Part shown: positions 1 to 7,246 of the stretch, piece by piece
How the letters are laid out: the number at the start of each line of letters is the position of its first letter
Numbering within the stretch: the stretch's first letter is position 1
Source: Acidimicrobiia bacterium
GTDB lineage: Bacteria > Actinomycetota > Acidimicrobiia > IMCC26256 > PALSA-555
Assembly (NCBI GenBank): GCA_017853455.1
Contig: JAFMJM010000001.1
Location: forward strand, 1 to 25,559
DNA: 25,559 nt
Direction of reading: 5' to 3'
Notes under the pieces: model-generated
Seen by the model: the letters and a program-made list of their open reading frames with translations, nothing else
Told to the model about the DNA's origin: nothing
The model's database searches: none
Translations under genes and position numbers: made by a program

Positions 1-8
1 GGCCCCGA

Positions 9-1322
9 ATGAAACTTCGGAACCTCGACCCCAGGACCTGGACCCTCGGTGCGAAGATCGGTGTGACCCTGGTCCTCGCCGCCCTGGTGCCGATGGCCGT
101 GCTGTCCTTCTACGCCACCCGCGCCGGCCAGGACGCCGTGGAGAAGTCGGAGCTCGCCAACGCCCAGGGCGCCGCCCTCGTCGGCGCCTCCGCCGTCACC
201 GAGTACCTCGACGGGGTCTCCCGCCGGGCCGAGCAGTTCGGCACCGCCTCCGACGTCGTGGCCTACATCAACGACCCGACCAACACCCCACAGCCGTCGT
301 TCGGAGCCGCCAAGTCATCGCCCGACGTGCGGTCGATCCTCGTCATCGACGCCAAGGGGAACGTCGTCTCCGGGATCCCACCGTCCTCCGTCGGCAAGAG
401 CTTCAACACCGCCGGGTGGTTCGTCGAGGCCATCAGCGGCAAGACGGCGGTCGGCGACGTGGAACCGGACGCCGACAGCGGTCGGTACATCATCACCGTG
501 GCGTCGCCGGCCCGTCGACCGGGGCAGGCCGTGGTGGGCGCCGTGAGCATCGGCGTCAGCAGCGAGGACGTCATGTTCGCCCTGAGCCAGAGCCCGCTCA
601 TCCCGGGCGGCCAGGCGGTGCTGGTCGACGACGGTCGGGTGATCGCCGCGCGCGACAGCCGCTACCAGGGCCGGACGCTCGACGACCTCGGGCTCGGGTC
701 GGTGGCCCGGAAGATCGAGAACAACTCCAAGGGCACGATCGCCAAGGTGCCCCTCGTCGACCGCGGCGAGCAGGTCGTGGCGTGGGCCACCACCCGCACC
801 GGCGCCACTGCCATGGTCATCGAGCCGCGCAGCGTGTTCCTCGACCCGATCGACAGCCTGGCCCGCAACACCCGGATCGCCCTGGTGGTGGTGGGTGTCA
901 TCGCCCTGCTCGCCGCCGTGTTCGTCGCCCGGCGCCTGTCGCGCCCCGTGCGTGCGCTCACCCTGGCCGCCCAGGCCATCGAGGCCGAGCAGGAGCCGGA
1001 CGCCGAGGCACTCGCCCGCCTCGGTCGCTCCCGGGACGACGTCGGGCGCCTGGCCCGGGTGTTCACCCGGATGGCCGAGCAGGTCGCCGTCCGTGAGCGC
1101 AAGCTGCGCGAGCAGGTCAAGGCCCTGCGGGTCGAGATCGACCAGGAGCGGCGCAAGCAGTCGGTCGAGGAGGTCGTCGACTCCGACTTCTTCCGCGAAC
1201 TCGAGTCACGCGCGGCCCAGATCCGCCAACGCATGAAGACGGGAACCGCCGACGGAGCCGGTGCGGCCGAGGGTGGCGACGGCGACGGCGCAACCGACGA
1301 CACCGACGGAGCAACGGCATGA
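9..1322 (+). CDS. Membrane sensor protein with extracellular Cache-like domain and HAMP domain, no output domain
   Basis: This 437-residue protein has a short basic N-terminus, a transmembrane segment at about residues 17-35, and an extracytoplasmic region of about 250 residues. That region looks like a double Cache sensor, with strands such as RSILVIDAKGNVVSG (109-123) and QAVLVDDGRVIAARDS (202-217). A second membrane segment lies at about 290-307, a HAMP domain at about 308-365 (RRLSRPVRALTLAAQAI onward), and a charged coiled coil at about 365-410. The tail is rich in Gly and Asp and looks disordered. No histidine kinase, methyl-accepting, GGDEF or phosphatase domain follows the HAMP. Signal must therefore pass to another protein, possibly encoded upstream of the window. 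Its stop codon overlaps the ATG of the LivJ-like lipoprotein gene (ATGA), so the two are probably co-translated. The ATG at 9 lies too close to the window edge to judge its ribosome site. The fold assignment is by pattern only. Confidence 0.8.
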   Translation: MKLRNLDPRTWTLGAKIGVTLVLAALVPMAVLSFYATRAGQDAVEKSELANAQGAALVGASAVTEYLDGVSRRAEQFGTASDVVAYINDPTNTPQPSFGAAKSSPDVRSILVIDAKGNVVSGIPPSSVGKSFNTAGWFVEAISGKTAVGDVEPDADSGRYIITVASPARRPGQAVVGAVSIGVSSEDVMFALSQSPLIPGGQAVLVDDGRVIAARDSRYQGRTLDDLGLGSVARKIENNSKGTIAKVPLVDRGEQVVAWATTRTGATAMVIEPRSVFLDPIDSLARNTRIALVVVGVIALLAAVFVARRLSRPVRALTLAAQAIEAEQEPDAEALARLGRSRDDVGRLARVFTRMAEQVAVRERKLREQVKALRVEIDQERRKQSVEEVVDSDFFRELESRAAQIRQRMKTGTADGAGAAEGGDGDGATDDTDGATA

Positions 1323-2491
1323 GGTGGTCCCGGATCCTGGTCGCAGCCACGGTCGTCGCGGTCGCCGCGGTCACCGCCGGGTGCGGCTCGTCGTCCTCGT
1401 CACGATCGTCGGGCTGCACACCCGTCTCGATCGGGTTCATGGGGCCGCTCACCGGTGGCGACGGCGCGCTCGGGCGCTACAACCGCAACGCCTCGGAGAT
1501 CGCGGTCGCCGCGTACAACGCCGACCACGCCGACTGCCCGGTCGGGCTGGTGTCGTTCGACTCGCAGGGCAACGGCGAATACGCCGTGAACCTCGCCGAC
1601 CAGATCGTCGCCGACCCCGAGATCGTCGCACTGGTCGGCCCGACGTTCAGCGGCGAGACCCTCGCCACGATGCCGACCTTCGAGGCGGCCGGGCTCCCGG
1701 TCATCACGGCCTCGGCGACCAACCCCACCCTCTCCGAGCAGGGCTGGAAGTACTTCCACCGCATCGTCGGGAACGACGCCACCCAGGCCCCCGCCGGCGT
1801 CACGTACCTCACCCAGGCGCTCGGCGTGAAGAAGGTCGCCGTCATCGACGACACCAGCGTCTTCGGCAAGACCCTCGCCGACCTCGCCGCCAAGAGCTTC
1901 GCGGACGAGGGCGTCGAGGTCGCGATCCGGTCGAGCATCGACCCCGACAGCGTCGACTACCGCAACACCGTCACCGCGCTCCAGGGTTCGGGCATCGACG
2001 CCATCTACTTCGGTGGCGTCACCACTCCGGGCGGCCGACTCGTGCGCCAGACCCGCGACGCCGGCATCACCGCGCCGTTCATCGGCGGTGACGGCCTGTA
2101 CGGCGGTGACTTCTTCGACAATTCCGGCGGCGCGGCGGTGGGAGCCTTCGTCACCTGCGCCTGCCTCAACGCCGCGCAACCCAAGGGCGCCCGGCAGGAG
2201 GCGTTCGTCGCCGCCTACAAGGAGCGCTTCGGAGCGGACCCGACCTACTTCGCCACGGAGTACTTCGACGCCACCAACCTGGTGCTCGAGGCCATCCGGA
2301 CCGGTCACACCACCCGCGCCGAGATCCAGGCCTGGCTCGCCGACGTCGACTACAAGGGCGTCACCAAGGAGATCCGGTTCGACCGGCGGGGCGAGATCCA
2401 GGGCAGCCCGGTCTTCGTGTTCCGGATCGGCCCCGACGGCTCGTACAACCAGGTGGGTTCGGTCGTCGACGGCAAGCTGAGCCAGGGCTGA
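1319..2491 (+). CDS. ABC-type branched-chain amino acid (LivJ-like) substrate-binding lipoprotein
   Basis: A 390-residue type I periplasmic-binding protein. The N-terminus is a lipoprotein signal peptide ending in the lipobox TAGC with Cys22 as the lipidated residue, followed by a serine-rich linker. The mature part has LivJ/Peripla_BP_6 features: VSIGFMGPLTGGDGALG near the start, VALVGPTFSGETLA, PVITASATNPTLSEQGWKYF, the KKVAVIDDTSVFGKTLA second-domain strand, and a conserved IYFGGVTTPGGRLVRQ segment. It should be anchored outside the membrane and bind a small amino acid or amide-like ligand. No permease or ATPase gene lies beside it. Instead its ATG overlaps the stop of a Cache-HAMP membrane protein. 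I infer that it may present ligand to that sensor rather than, or as well as, to a transporter. The family call is firm; the ligand is unknown. Confidence 0.88.
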   Translation: MRWSRILVAATVVAVAAVTAGCGSSSSSRSSGCTPVSIGFMGPLTGGDGALGRYNRNASEIAVAAYNADHADCPVGLVSFDSQGNGEYAVNLADQIVADPEIVALVGPTFSGETLATMPTFEAAGLPVITASATNPTLSEQGWKYFHRIVGNDATQAPAGVTYLTQALGVKKVAVIDDTSVFGKTLADLAAKSFADEGVEVAIRSSIDPDSVDYRNTVTALQGSGIDAIYFGGVTTPGGRLVRQTRDAGITAPFIGGDGLYGGDFFDNSGGAAVGAFVTCACLNAAQPKGARQEAFVAAYKERFGADPTYFATEYFDATNLVLEAIRTGHTTRAEIQAWLADVDYKGVTKEIRFDRRGEIQGSPVFVFRIGPDGSYNQVGSVVDGKLSQG

Positions 2492-2494
2492 CCC

Positions 2495-2518
2495 CCGGTC
2501 CCGGTCCCGGTCCCGGTG
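2495..2518. repeat. Four tandem copies of the hexamer CCGGTC (last copy CCGGTG)
   Basis: Four head-to-tail 6-nt units start 4 nt after the stop of the LivJ-like gene. The last unit ends in G and forms part of the hairpin at 2512-2532. A simple slippage repeat in the gap between two convergent genes is the likeliest explanation. Confidence 0.7.
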
Positions 2519-2532
2519 CCGACGGTGCCGGG
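2512..2532. terminator. Candidate hairpin terminator between convergent genes
   Basis: CCCGGTGCC and GGTGCCGGG can pair as a 9-bp stem with two G-T wobbles around the 3-nt loop GAC. It sits in the 42-nt gap between the LivJ-like gene (+) and the adenylate-kinase-like gene (-), directly before the latter's stop. There is no T tract, which is common in high-GC actinobacterial terminators but keeps the call tentative. Confidence 0.35.
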
Positions 2533-2533
2533 A

Positions 2534-3202
2534 TCAGGCGGTCGCGGTCCCGACCACGTCGCTGGTCGCACCGAGGTGGTCGACCAACGCCCGGTCGATC
2601 CCCGCAGCGACCCGGTCGGGAGGCCCGTGGCCGTCGACCGTGACCAGCCGTCCGAGTCCGGCGTACCAGTCGAGGAGCGGTCGGGTCCGCTCCTCGTACC
2701 GGGCGAGGCGACGGCGCACGACGGCCGGCTCGTCGTCGGCCCGGCGGACGGTCGGCCCGCCGCAGCGGTCGCAGCGGCCCGTCACGTCGGTGGTACTCGA
2801 CACGGCGTCGCAGCAGATGCACACGCGTCGCCGGGCGATCCGCCGGAGGACGACGTCGGGCGCCACGGCGATGTTCACCGCGACGTCGACGTCGCCCTCC
2901 GGGATGTCGGCGAGCAGCTCCGCCTGGCGGACGGTGCGGGGGTATCCGTCCAGGACGCAGCCGACGCCGAATCGGTGGCGCGCGAGCGAATCACGCACCA
3001 CCGAGAGCGCGAGGGAATCGGGGACCAGCTCCCCGGTCAGCAGGTAGGGCTCGAGGGCGGCCGCCCGGGTTCCGCCACCCCGCACGGTCCGGCGGAACTC
3101 GTCGCCGAGGGCGAGGTGGGCCCAACCGTGACGCTCGGCGAGGAGCCGACCCTGGGTCCCCTTGCCCGACCCCTGACGCCCGAGCAGCACCACCGTCGTC
3201 AT
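2534..3202 (-). CDS. Adenylate kinase family nucleoside-monophosphate kinase with zinc-knuckle lid
   Basis: A 222-residue kinase expected to move phosphate between ATP and AMP or a related NMP in the cytoplasm. The P-loop is GRQGSGKGT (Lys14), the NMP-binding strand DGYPRTVRQAE (Arg89) replaces the usual GFPRTxxQA, and the lid carries two Cys pairs (Cys128/Cys131 and Cys144/Cys147) followed by RRADDEPAVVRRRL, as in long zinc-type adenylate kinases. I chose the ATG at 3202 because AGGAGGGG lies 6 nt upstream; a longer reading to 3232 would put that ribosome site inside the gene. The AMP-site entry reads LALGDEF instead of the common ISTGDLF or MLRA types, so it is divergent. Adenylate kinase is usually encoded among ribosomal-protein genes (secY-adk-map). 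This isolated copy is therefore probably a paralogue with a different nucleotide or role. Alternatives are a UMP/CMP-type or unassigned NMP kinase. Confidence 0.85.
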   Translation of the reverse strand: MTTVVLLGRQGSGKGTQGRLLAERHGWAHLALGDEFRRTVRGGGTRAAALEPYLLTGELVPDSLALSVVRDSLARHRFGVGCVLDGYPRTVRQAELLADIPEGDVDVAVNIAVAPDVVLRRIARRRVCICCDAVSSTTDVTGRCDRCGGPTVRRADDEPAVVRRRLARYEERTRPLLDWYAGLGRLVTVDGHGPPDRVAAGIDRALVDHLGATSDVVGTATA

Positions 3203-3374
3203 CGCCACCCCTCCTGTCCGTGCCCCGAGCACGGGGTCCCGGGTCCCCCGGGCACCCCCTCCGGGAGCCGTCGCCGAACATCATCGGTATCACAACGCTC
3301 CCACAACAGGGACCAAAGTCACATCGTCCGACGGCCGATCGGAGCCACCGGGCGGACCTGACCGGCCGCGTCCG

Positions 3375-3380
3375 TACAAT
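3375..3380 (+). promoter_or_regulatory. Candidate -10 box (TACAAT) of a leaderless fdhD transcript
   Basis: TACAAT lies 6 nt before the GTG start of fdhD. That spacing places the transcription start at or next to the start codon. No Shine-Dalgarno sequence is visible, and the box would occupy the place where one should be. A convincing -35 is not seen. The rest of the divergent gap, 3203-3374, holds the GC-rich leader of the kinase gene, including two overlapping alternative hairpins around 3219-3237. Confidence 0.5.
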
Positions 3381-3386
3381 CACAGC

Positions 3387-4232
3387 GTGCGCACCACCGA
3401 TGCTCCCGTCCGCCGCCCCACCAGCGCGGCCCGGGTCGTCCGGATCACCCCCGACGGGCGCACCACCCTCCCCGACCGCCTCGCCACCGAGGAGCCGATG
3501 GAGATCCGGGTCCACGGGCCCGGCGAGGCACCCGTCCCGGTGGCGGTGACGATGCGCACCCCCGGCAACGACTTCGCCCTGGCCGTCGGCTTCCTCCTGG
3601 CCGAGGGCCTCCTGGCCGGGCCCGCCGACCTCGACGGCATCGCCTACTGCCTCGGCGGCGACGGCGAGCAGCAGTTCAACGTCGTGACCGTCCGCCTCCG
3701 CACGCCGGTCGTCGCCCGGGTCCGGCCCCGCAACGTCGTCACGACCTCGGCGTGCGGCGTGTGCGGCACCGCCTCGATCGACGACATCGCCGACCACTGC
3801 ACCCCCGTCACCGCCGGGCCCGAGGTCGCGGCGACCGTCCTCGACGCGCTCCCCGGCACGCTCGCCGGCGCCCAGCGCACGTTCGACGTCACCGGCGGGG
3901 TGCACGCCGCGGCCCGCTTCTCCCCCGACGGTCGCCTCCTCGACGTCCGGGAGGACGTCGGGCGCCACAACGCGCTCGACAAGCTCGTCGGGCAGGCGCT
4001 CCTCGACGGCGCGCTGCCCCTCACCGACGACGTCCTCCTCGTGTCGGGCCGCCTCTCCTTCGAGCTCGTCCAGAAGGCCGCGGTGGCCGGGATCCCGGTC
4101 GTGTGCGCGGTCGGCGCACCGTCCAACCTGGCGGTCGCGACCGCCGAGCGGTTCGGTCAGACCGTCGTCGCGTTCCTGCGCGACGGCCGGGCCAACGTCT
4201 ATTCGCACCCCGAGAGAGTGGTCGGCCCCTGA
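3387..4232 (+). CDS. fdhD: Formate dehydrogenase accessory sulfurtransferase FdhD
   Basis: A 281-residue FdhD family protein. In E. coli, FdhD takes sulfur from the desulfurase IscS and passes it to the molybdenum cofactor of formate dehydrogenase, without which the enzyme is inactive. The family's catalytic pair is present as CGVC in the segment TTSACGVCGTASIDD, and other hallmarks follow: EEPMEIRVHG near the N-terminus, MRTPGNDFALAVGFLLAEGLL, RTFDVTGGVHAAA, DVREDVGRHNALDKLVG and LVSGRLSFELVQKAA. The GTG at 3387 is preferred because a TACAAT box ends 6 nt upstream, indicating a leaderless mRNA. Its TGA overlaps the next ATG by one base (TGATG), so it is co-translated with the YdeP/FdhF-type oxidoreductase, its evident client. 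Confidence 0.93.
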   Translation: MRTTDAPVRRPTSAARVVRITPDGRTTLPDRLATEEPMEIRVHGPGEAPVPVAVTMRTPGNDFALAVGFLLAEGLLAGPADLDGIAYCLGGDGEQQFNVVTVRLRTPVVARVRPRNVVTTSACGVCGTASIDDIADHCTPVTAGPEVAATVLDALPGTLAGAQRTFDVTGGVHAAARFSPDGRLLDVREDVGRHNALDKLVGQALLDGALPLTDDVLLVSGRLSFELVQKAAVAGIPVVCAVGAPSNLAVATAERFGQTVVAFLRDGRANVYSHPERVVGP

Positions 4233-6493
4233 TGTTCAAGAAGATGATCGCCCGGTGGAACGACCCCGGTCTCGTCCACGCCGACGGCGGACTCCGGCGC
4301 GACCTCTGGGCGGGTTGGTCGCCCAACGGGATCACCGAGCAGAAGCCCCGTCACTACCGCGACATGGTCCGGACCGCCTGGGACAACCGGCACGACCTGG
4401 GCTACGCCCGGCGGATCCTCCAGCAGGGGGTCTGCGACGGCTGCGCGCTCGGGGTCGGCGGGCTCCACGACTGGACCGTCAGCGGCGTGCACCTGTGCCT
4501 CACCCGGCTCGACCTCCTCAAGGTCAACACCGCCCGGGCCATCGACCCGGCGGCGGTCGCCGACGTCGACCGGCTCCGTCGGCTCGACGGTCGGGAACTC
4601 CGCGAGCTCGGTCGGCTCAGCCAGCCGATGGTCCGACGGGCCGGCGAGCGCGGGTTCACGTACCTCCCCTGGGACGACGCCCTCGACCTCGTGGCCGAGA
4701 AGGTCGGCGCGGCACTCCCCGACCGGATCGGGGTGTACCTCACCGCCCGGGGGATCACCAACGAGGTGTACTACGCCGCCCAGAAGGCCGTCCGGGCGAT
4801 GGGCACCAACAACATCGACAACGCCGCCCGGACCTGCCACGCCCCGTCGACCCTCGCCCTGAAGGAGTCGGTCGGGCTGGCGGCCACCACCTGCTCGTAC
4901 CGCGACGTCATCGAGTCGGATCTGATCGTGCTCTTCGGCTCCGACGTCGCCAACGCCCAGCCGGTCTTCATGAAGTACCTCTACCTCGCCAAGCGGCGGG
5001 GGGCGAAGATCCTCGTCGTCAACCCGTACCGCGAGCCCGGCCTCGAGAAGTACTGGGTGCCCTCCAGCATGGAGAGCGCGGCGTTCGGCACCACCATCGC
5101 CGACGACTTCTTCACCGTCCACACCGGTGGCGACATCCCGTTCATCCTCGGGGTGGTCAAGGCCCTGCTCGCCGTCGACGGCGTCGACCGGGCGTGGGTC
5201 GACGCCCACACCACCGGATTCGAGGCCCTGGCCGCCCAGGCCGAGGCCGCCGACTTCGCCGAGCTCGAGGCGGCCTCGGGCGCCACCCGCGCCGACATGG
5301 AGCGGTTCGCCCGCTGCTACTCCGATGCCCCGGCGGCGGTCCTCATCTGGTCGATGGGGCTCACGCAGCATCCGTTCGGCACCGACAACGTGCACGCGGT
5401 GGTGAACCTGGCGCTCCTGCGCGGCAACGTCGGCCGCGACGGTGCGGGCATCATGCCGATCCGCGGACACTCGGGGGTGCAGGGCGGCGCCGAGATGGGC
5501 GCCTACGCCACCGCCTTCCCGGGTGGAGCACCGGTCGACGCCGAGCACGCCGCAGTCCTCGCCGAGCAGTGGGGCTTCCCGGTGCCCGACGCCCCGGGCA
5601 TCGACGCCGCCACGATGGTCGAGGCCGCCCACGCCGGCACGATCGACGTGCTGTGGTCGAGCGGAGGGAACTTCCTCGACGCCCTGCCCGCTCCCGACCT
5701 GGTGCGGGCCTCGCTCGAGCGGGTGCCCGTGCGCATCCACCAGGACATCGTGCTCACGAGCCAGATGCTCGTCGACCCCGGCGAGGTGGTGATCGTGCTG
5801 CCGGTGATGACCCGCTACGAGCAGCCCGGTGGCGGCACGTCGACGACCACCGAACGGCGGGTGGCGTTCAGCCCCGAGATCCCCGGACCCCGCGTCGGTG
5901 AGGCCCGGCCCGAGTGGCGGATCTTCGCCGACGTGGCCCGGCGCGTCCGGCCCGACCGCGCCGACGCGCTCGGGCTCACCGACGCCCAGAGCATCCGCGA
6001 GGAGATCGCCCGGGTGGTGCCCGCGTACGCCGGCATCGAGCTCCTCCGCGAGACCGGCGACCAGTTCCAGATCGGTGGGCGCCACCTCGCCGCCGGTGGC
6101 GAGTTCCCCACCCCCGACGGGCGGGCGAAGTTCGCGGTGGTCCCGGTGCCGCAGCGGAGCGTCCCCGAGGGTCGCTTCTCGCTCTCGACGCGACGCGGCA
6201 AGCAGTTCAACTCGATGGTCTGGAAGGACAACGACCCGCTCACCGGTGCCGACCGCGACGCCATCTTCCTGGCGGCCGTCGACGCCGAGCGGATCGGGGT
6301 GGCCGACGGCGACCCGGTGGTGGTCCGCTCCGACCATGGCGAGATCACCGGGCGGGCGTTCCTCGCCGAGATCCGGCCGGGCAACGTCCAGGCGTTCTAC
6401 CCCGAGGCCAACCCGCTGCTCTCCCCCACCCGGCGCGACGCGTCGGGCGCGCCCGACTACAACGCCGTCGTCGAGATCGTCCCCGCCCGCTGA
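4232..6493 (+). CDS. FdhF/YdeP family molybdopterin-dependent oxidoreductase (formate-dehydrogenase-like alpha subunit)
   Basis: A 753-residue bis-MGD oxidoreductase close in length to E. coli YdeP. The N-terminal iron-sulfur region has Cys68, Cys71 and Cys89 in QGVCDGCALG and SGVHLC, not the four-cysteine pattern of FdhF. The expected molybdenum ligand is Cys202, followed by His203 in ARTCHAPSTLALKESVG, aligning with the selenocysteine-His pair of E. coli FdhF. Further family landmarks are DLIVLFGSDVANAQPV, ILVVNPYREPGLEKYW, GIMPIRGHSGVQGGAEMG and the C-terminal cofactor-binding domain (STRRGKQFNSMVWKD, DGDPVVVRSDHGEITGRAFLAEIRPGNVQ, split here for readability). No NAD-binding, ferredoxin or cytochrome partner is adjacent, so the electron acceptor is unknown. 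Overlap with fdhD supports sulfuration of its cofactor. Whether formate is the true substrate is not settled; several YdeP-type proteins have no proven activity. Confidence 0.9.
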   Translation: MFKKMIARWNDPGLVHADGGLRRDLWAGWSPNGITEQKPRHYRDMVRTAWDNRHDLGYARRILQQGVCDGCALGVGGLHDWTVSGVHLCLTRLDLLKVNTARAIDPAAVADVDRLRRLDGRELRELGRLSQPMVRRAGERGFTYLPWDDALDLVAEKVGAALPDRIGVYLTARGITNEVYYAAQKAVRAMGTNNIDNAARTCHAPSTLALKESVGLAATTCSYRDVIESDLIVLFGSDVANAQPVFMKYLYLAKRRGAKILVVNPYREPGLEKYWVPSSMESAAFGTTIADDFFTVHTGGDIPFILGVVKALLAVDGVDRAWVDAHTTGFEALAAQAEAADFAELEAASGATRADMERFARCYSDAPAAVLIWSMGLTQHPFGTDNVHAVVNLALLRGNVGRDGAGIMPIRGHSGVQGGAEMGAYATAFPGGAPVDAEHAAVLAEQWGFPVPDAPGIDAATMVEAAHAGTIDVLWSSGGNFLDALPAPDLVRASLERVPVRIHQDIVLTSQMLVDPGEVVIVLPVMTRYEQPGGGTSTTTERRVAFSPEIPGPRVGEARPEWRIFADVARRVRPDRADALGLTDAQSIREEIARVVPAYAGIELLRETGDQFQIGGRHLAAGGEFPTPDGRAKFAVVPVPQRSVPEGRFSLSTRRGKQFNSMVWKDNDPLTGADRDAIFLAAVDAERIGVADGDPVVVRSDHGEITGRAFLAEIRPGNVQAFYPEANPLLSPTRRDASGAPDYNAVVEIVPAR

Positions 6494-6545
6494 TCGGGCC
6501 TCGCGTCCGCCCGGAGGCGGTCCGAGCGGGGGCGGTTCGAACGGA

Positions 6546-7211
6546 TCAGCCGGTGAACGACGGCTGCGGTGCCGGCGGGAGCAGCGCCGACGCGTCGGCC
6601 GCGAGCAGGCCCATCGAGGTCGCCGAGGTCGGGATGGCCAGCACGGCGTCCACGTCGGCTTCGTCGACGGGGTTGGCGCATTCGCTCCCCGGGATCGAGA
6701 AGCCGGTCGCCGTGAGCGCCAGTGCCGGTGTCGCACCCGAGGCGTCAAACGTCGTTGTGAGTGTGAGCGGCGCGATCGTCACGGTGCATCCCGTGGTGAT
6801 GAAGTAATCGGGCAGCGCCACCCCGACCGTCCAGCCCACCGGACCCAGCGTGCCGTTGCCCGTCTGGGGGATCGTGCCCGAGACCTCGGCGTCGACGGCG
6901 GCGAACTCGAGGGTGAAGTCGTCGTCGATCGAGGTCACCCCCGACTGGGAGAAGGCCGGGATGACCAGTCGACCCGAGAACGCGCCGGTGTCGGGGTCGT
7001 AGGTGCCGACCAGCTTGGCGCCGGGAACCGTGGGGAAGAGCACCGGCGTGCCGTTGACGCCCATCCCACCGGAGGTGATCGGAATCTCGACCTCGGTCGG
7101 GGCTGCGCCACCGAGACCGGCGGGCACGACCACGGCCCCGAGGGCCAGGACCACGGCACAGAGGGCCGCGAAGCGAACGGAGAGACGGCGAGGGGCATTC
7201 GTGCTGTTCAT
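6546..7211 (-). CDS. Secreted protein of unknown function
   Basis: A protein of about 221 residues that I do not recognise. It begins with MNSTNAPRRLSVRF, then a strongly hydrophobic core (AALCAVVLALGAVVVPAGLG) and an Ala-rich cleavage region, so it is very likely exported by Sec. The mature part is rich in Val, Thr, Gly and Pro with alternating hydrophobic residues, suggesting an all-beta fold. It has two cysteines (in TTGCTVTI and GSECANP) that could form a disulfide. It has no catalytic motif, lipobox, membrane anchor or sorting signal. I prefer the ATG at 7211 over the in-frame ATG at 7220 because TAGAAT overlaps the latter and is spaced 7 nt from the former, as expected for a leaderless mRNA. 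It follows ald on the same strand but seems to have its own promoter. Confidence 0.7.
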   Translation of the reverse strand: MNSTNAPRRLSVRFAALCAVVLALGAVVVPAGLGGAAPTEVEIPITSGGMGVNGTPVLFPTVPGAKLVGTYDPDTGAFSGRLVIPAFSQSGVTSIDDDFTLEFAAVDAEVSGTIPQTGNGTLGPVGWTVGVALPDYFITTGCTVTIAPLTLTTTFDASGATPALALTATGFSIPGSECANPVDEADVDAVLAIPTSATSMGLLAADASALLPPAPQPSFTG

Positions 7212-7218
7212 AGGCCCC

Positions 7219-7224
7219 ATTCTA
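7219..7224 (-). promoter_or_regulatory. Candidate -10 box (TAGAAT) of the secreted-protein gene
   Basis: On the minus strand TAGAAT is followed by 7 nt and then the ATG at 7211, the same geometry as five other starts in this window. A perfect inverted repeat lies just upstream, covering the spacer and -35 zone. Confidence 0.5.
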
Positions 7225-7229
7225 TCCAA

Positions 7230-7246
7230 GTGATCCGTCGGATCAC
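7230..7246. promoter_or_regulatory. Perfect 7-bp inverted repeat, candidate operator
   Basis: GTGATCC-GTC-GGATCAC is a perfect inverted repeat with a 3-nt centre. It overlaps the stop codon of ald and the -35/spacer region of the secreted-protein gene's putative promoter. It could bind a dimeric repressor. The alternative is a short terminator hairpin for ald, but no T tract follows on the minus strand. Confidence 0.4.

Noticed and set aside
9..1322. Calling the Cache-HAMP protein a histidine kinase or chemoreceptor
   Set aside because: After the HAMP there is only a coiled coil and a disordered tail, with no H-box, ATPase or MCP signalling tip.
3203..3232. N-terminal extension of the adenylate kinase to 3232
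   Set aside because: A strong AGGAGGGG site precedes the ATG at 3202, and the P-loop protein normally begins only a few residues before its glycine loop.
6507..6520. CCGCC-CGGA-GGCGG as a terminator between the molybdopterin enzyme and the secreted-protein gene
   Set aside because: Only a 5-bp stem with no T tract, not above what is expected by chance in DNA this rich in GC.
4199..6748. Long open frame on the minus strand opposite the molybdopterin oxidoreductase gene
   Set aside because: It is rich in Gly, Val, Asp, Arg and His without any domain signal, and the plus-strand frame has complete family motifs. Such frames are expected in very GC-rich DNA.
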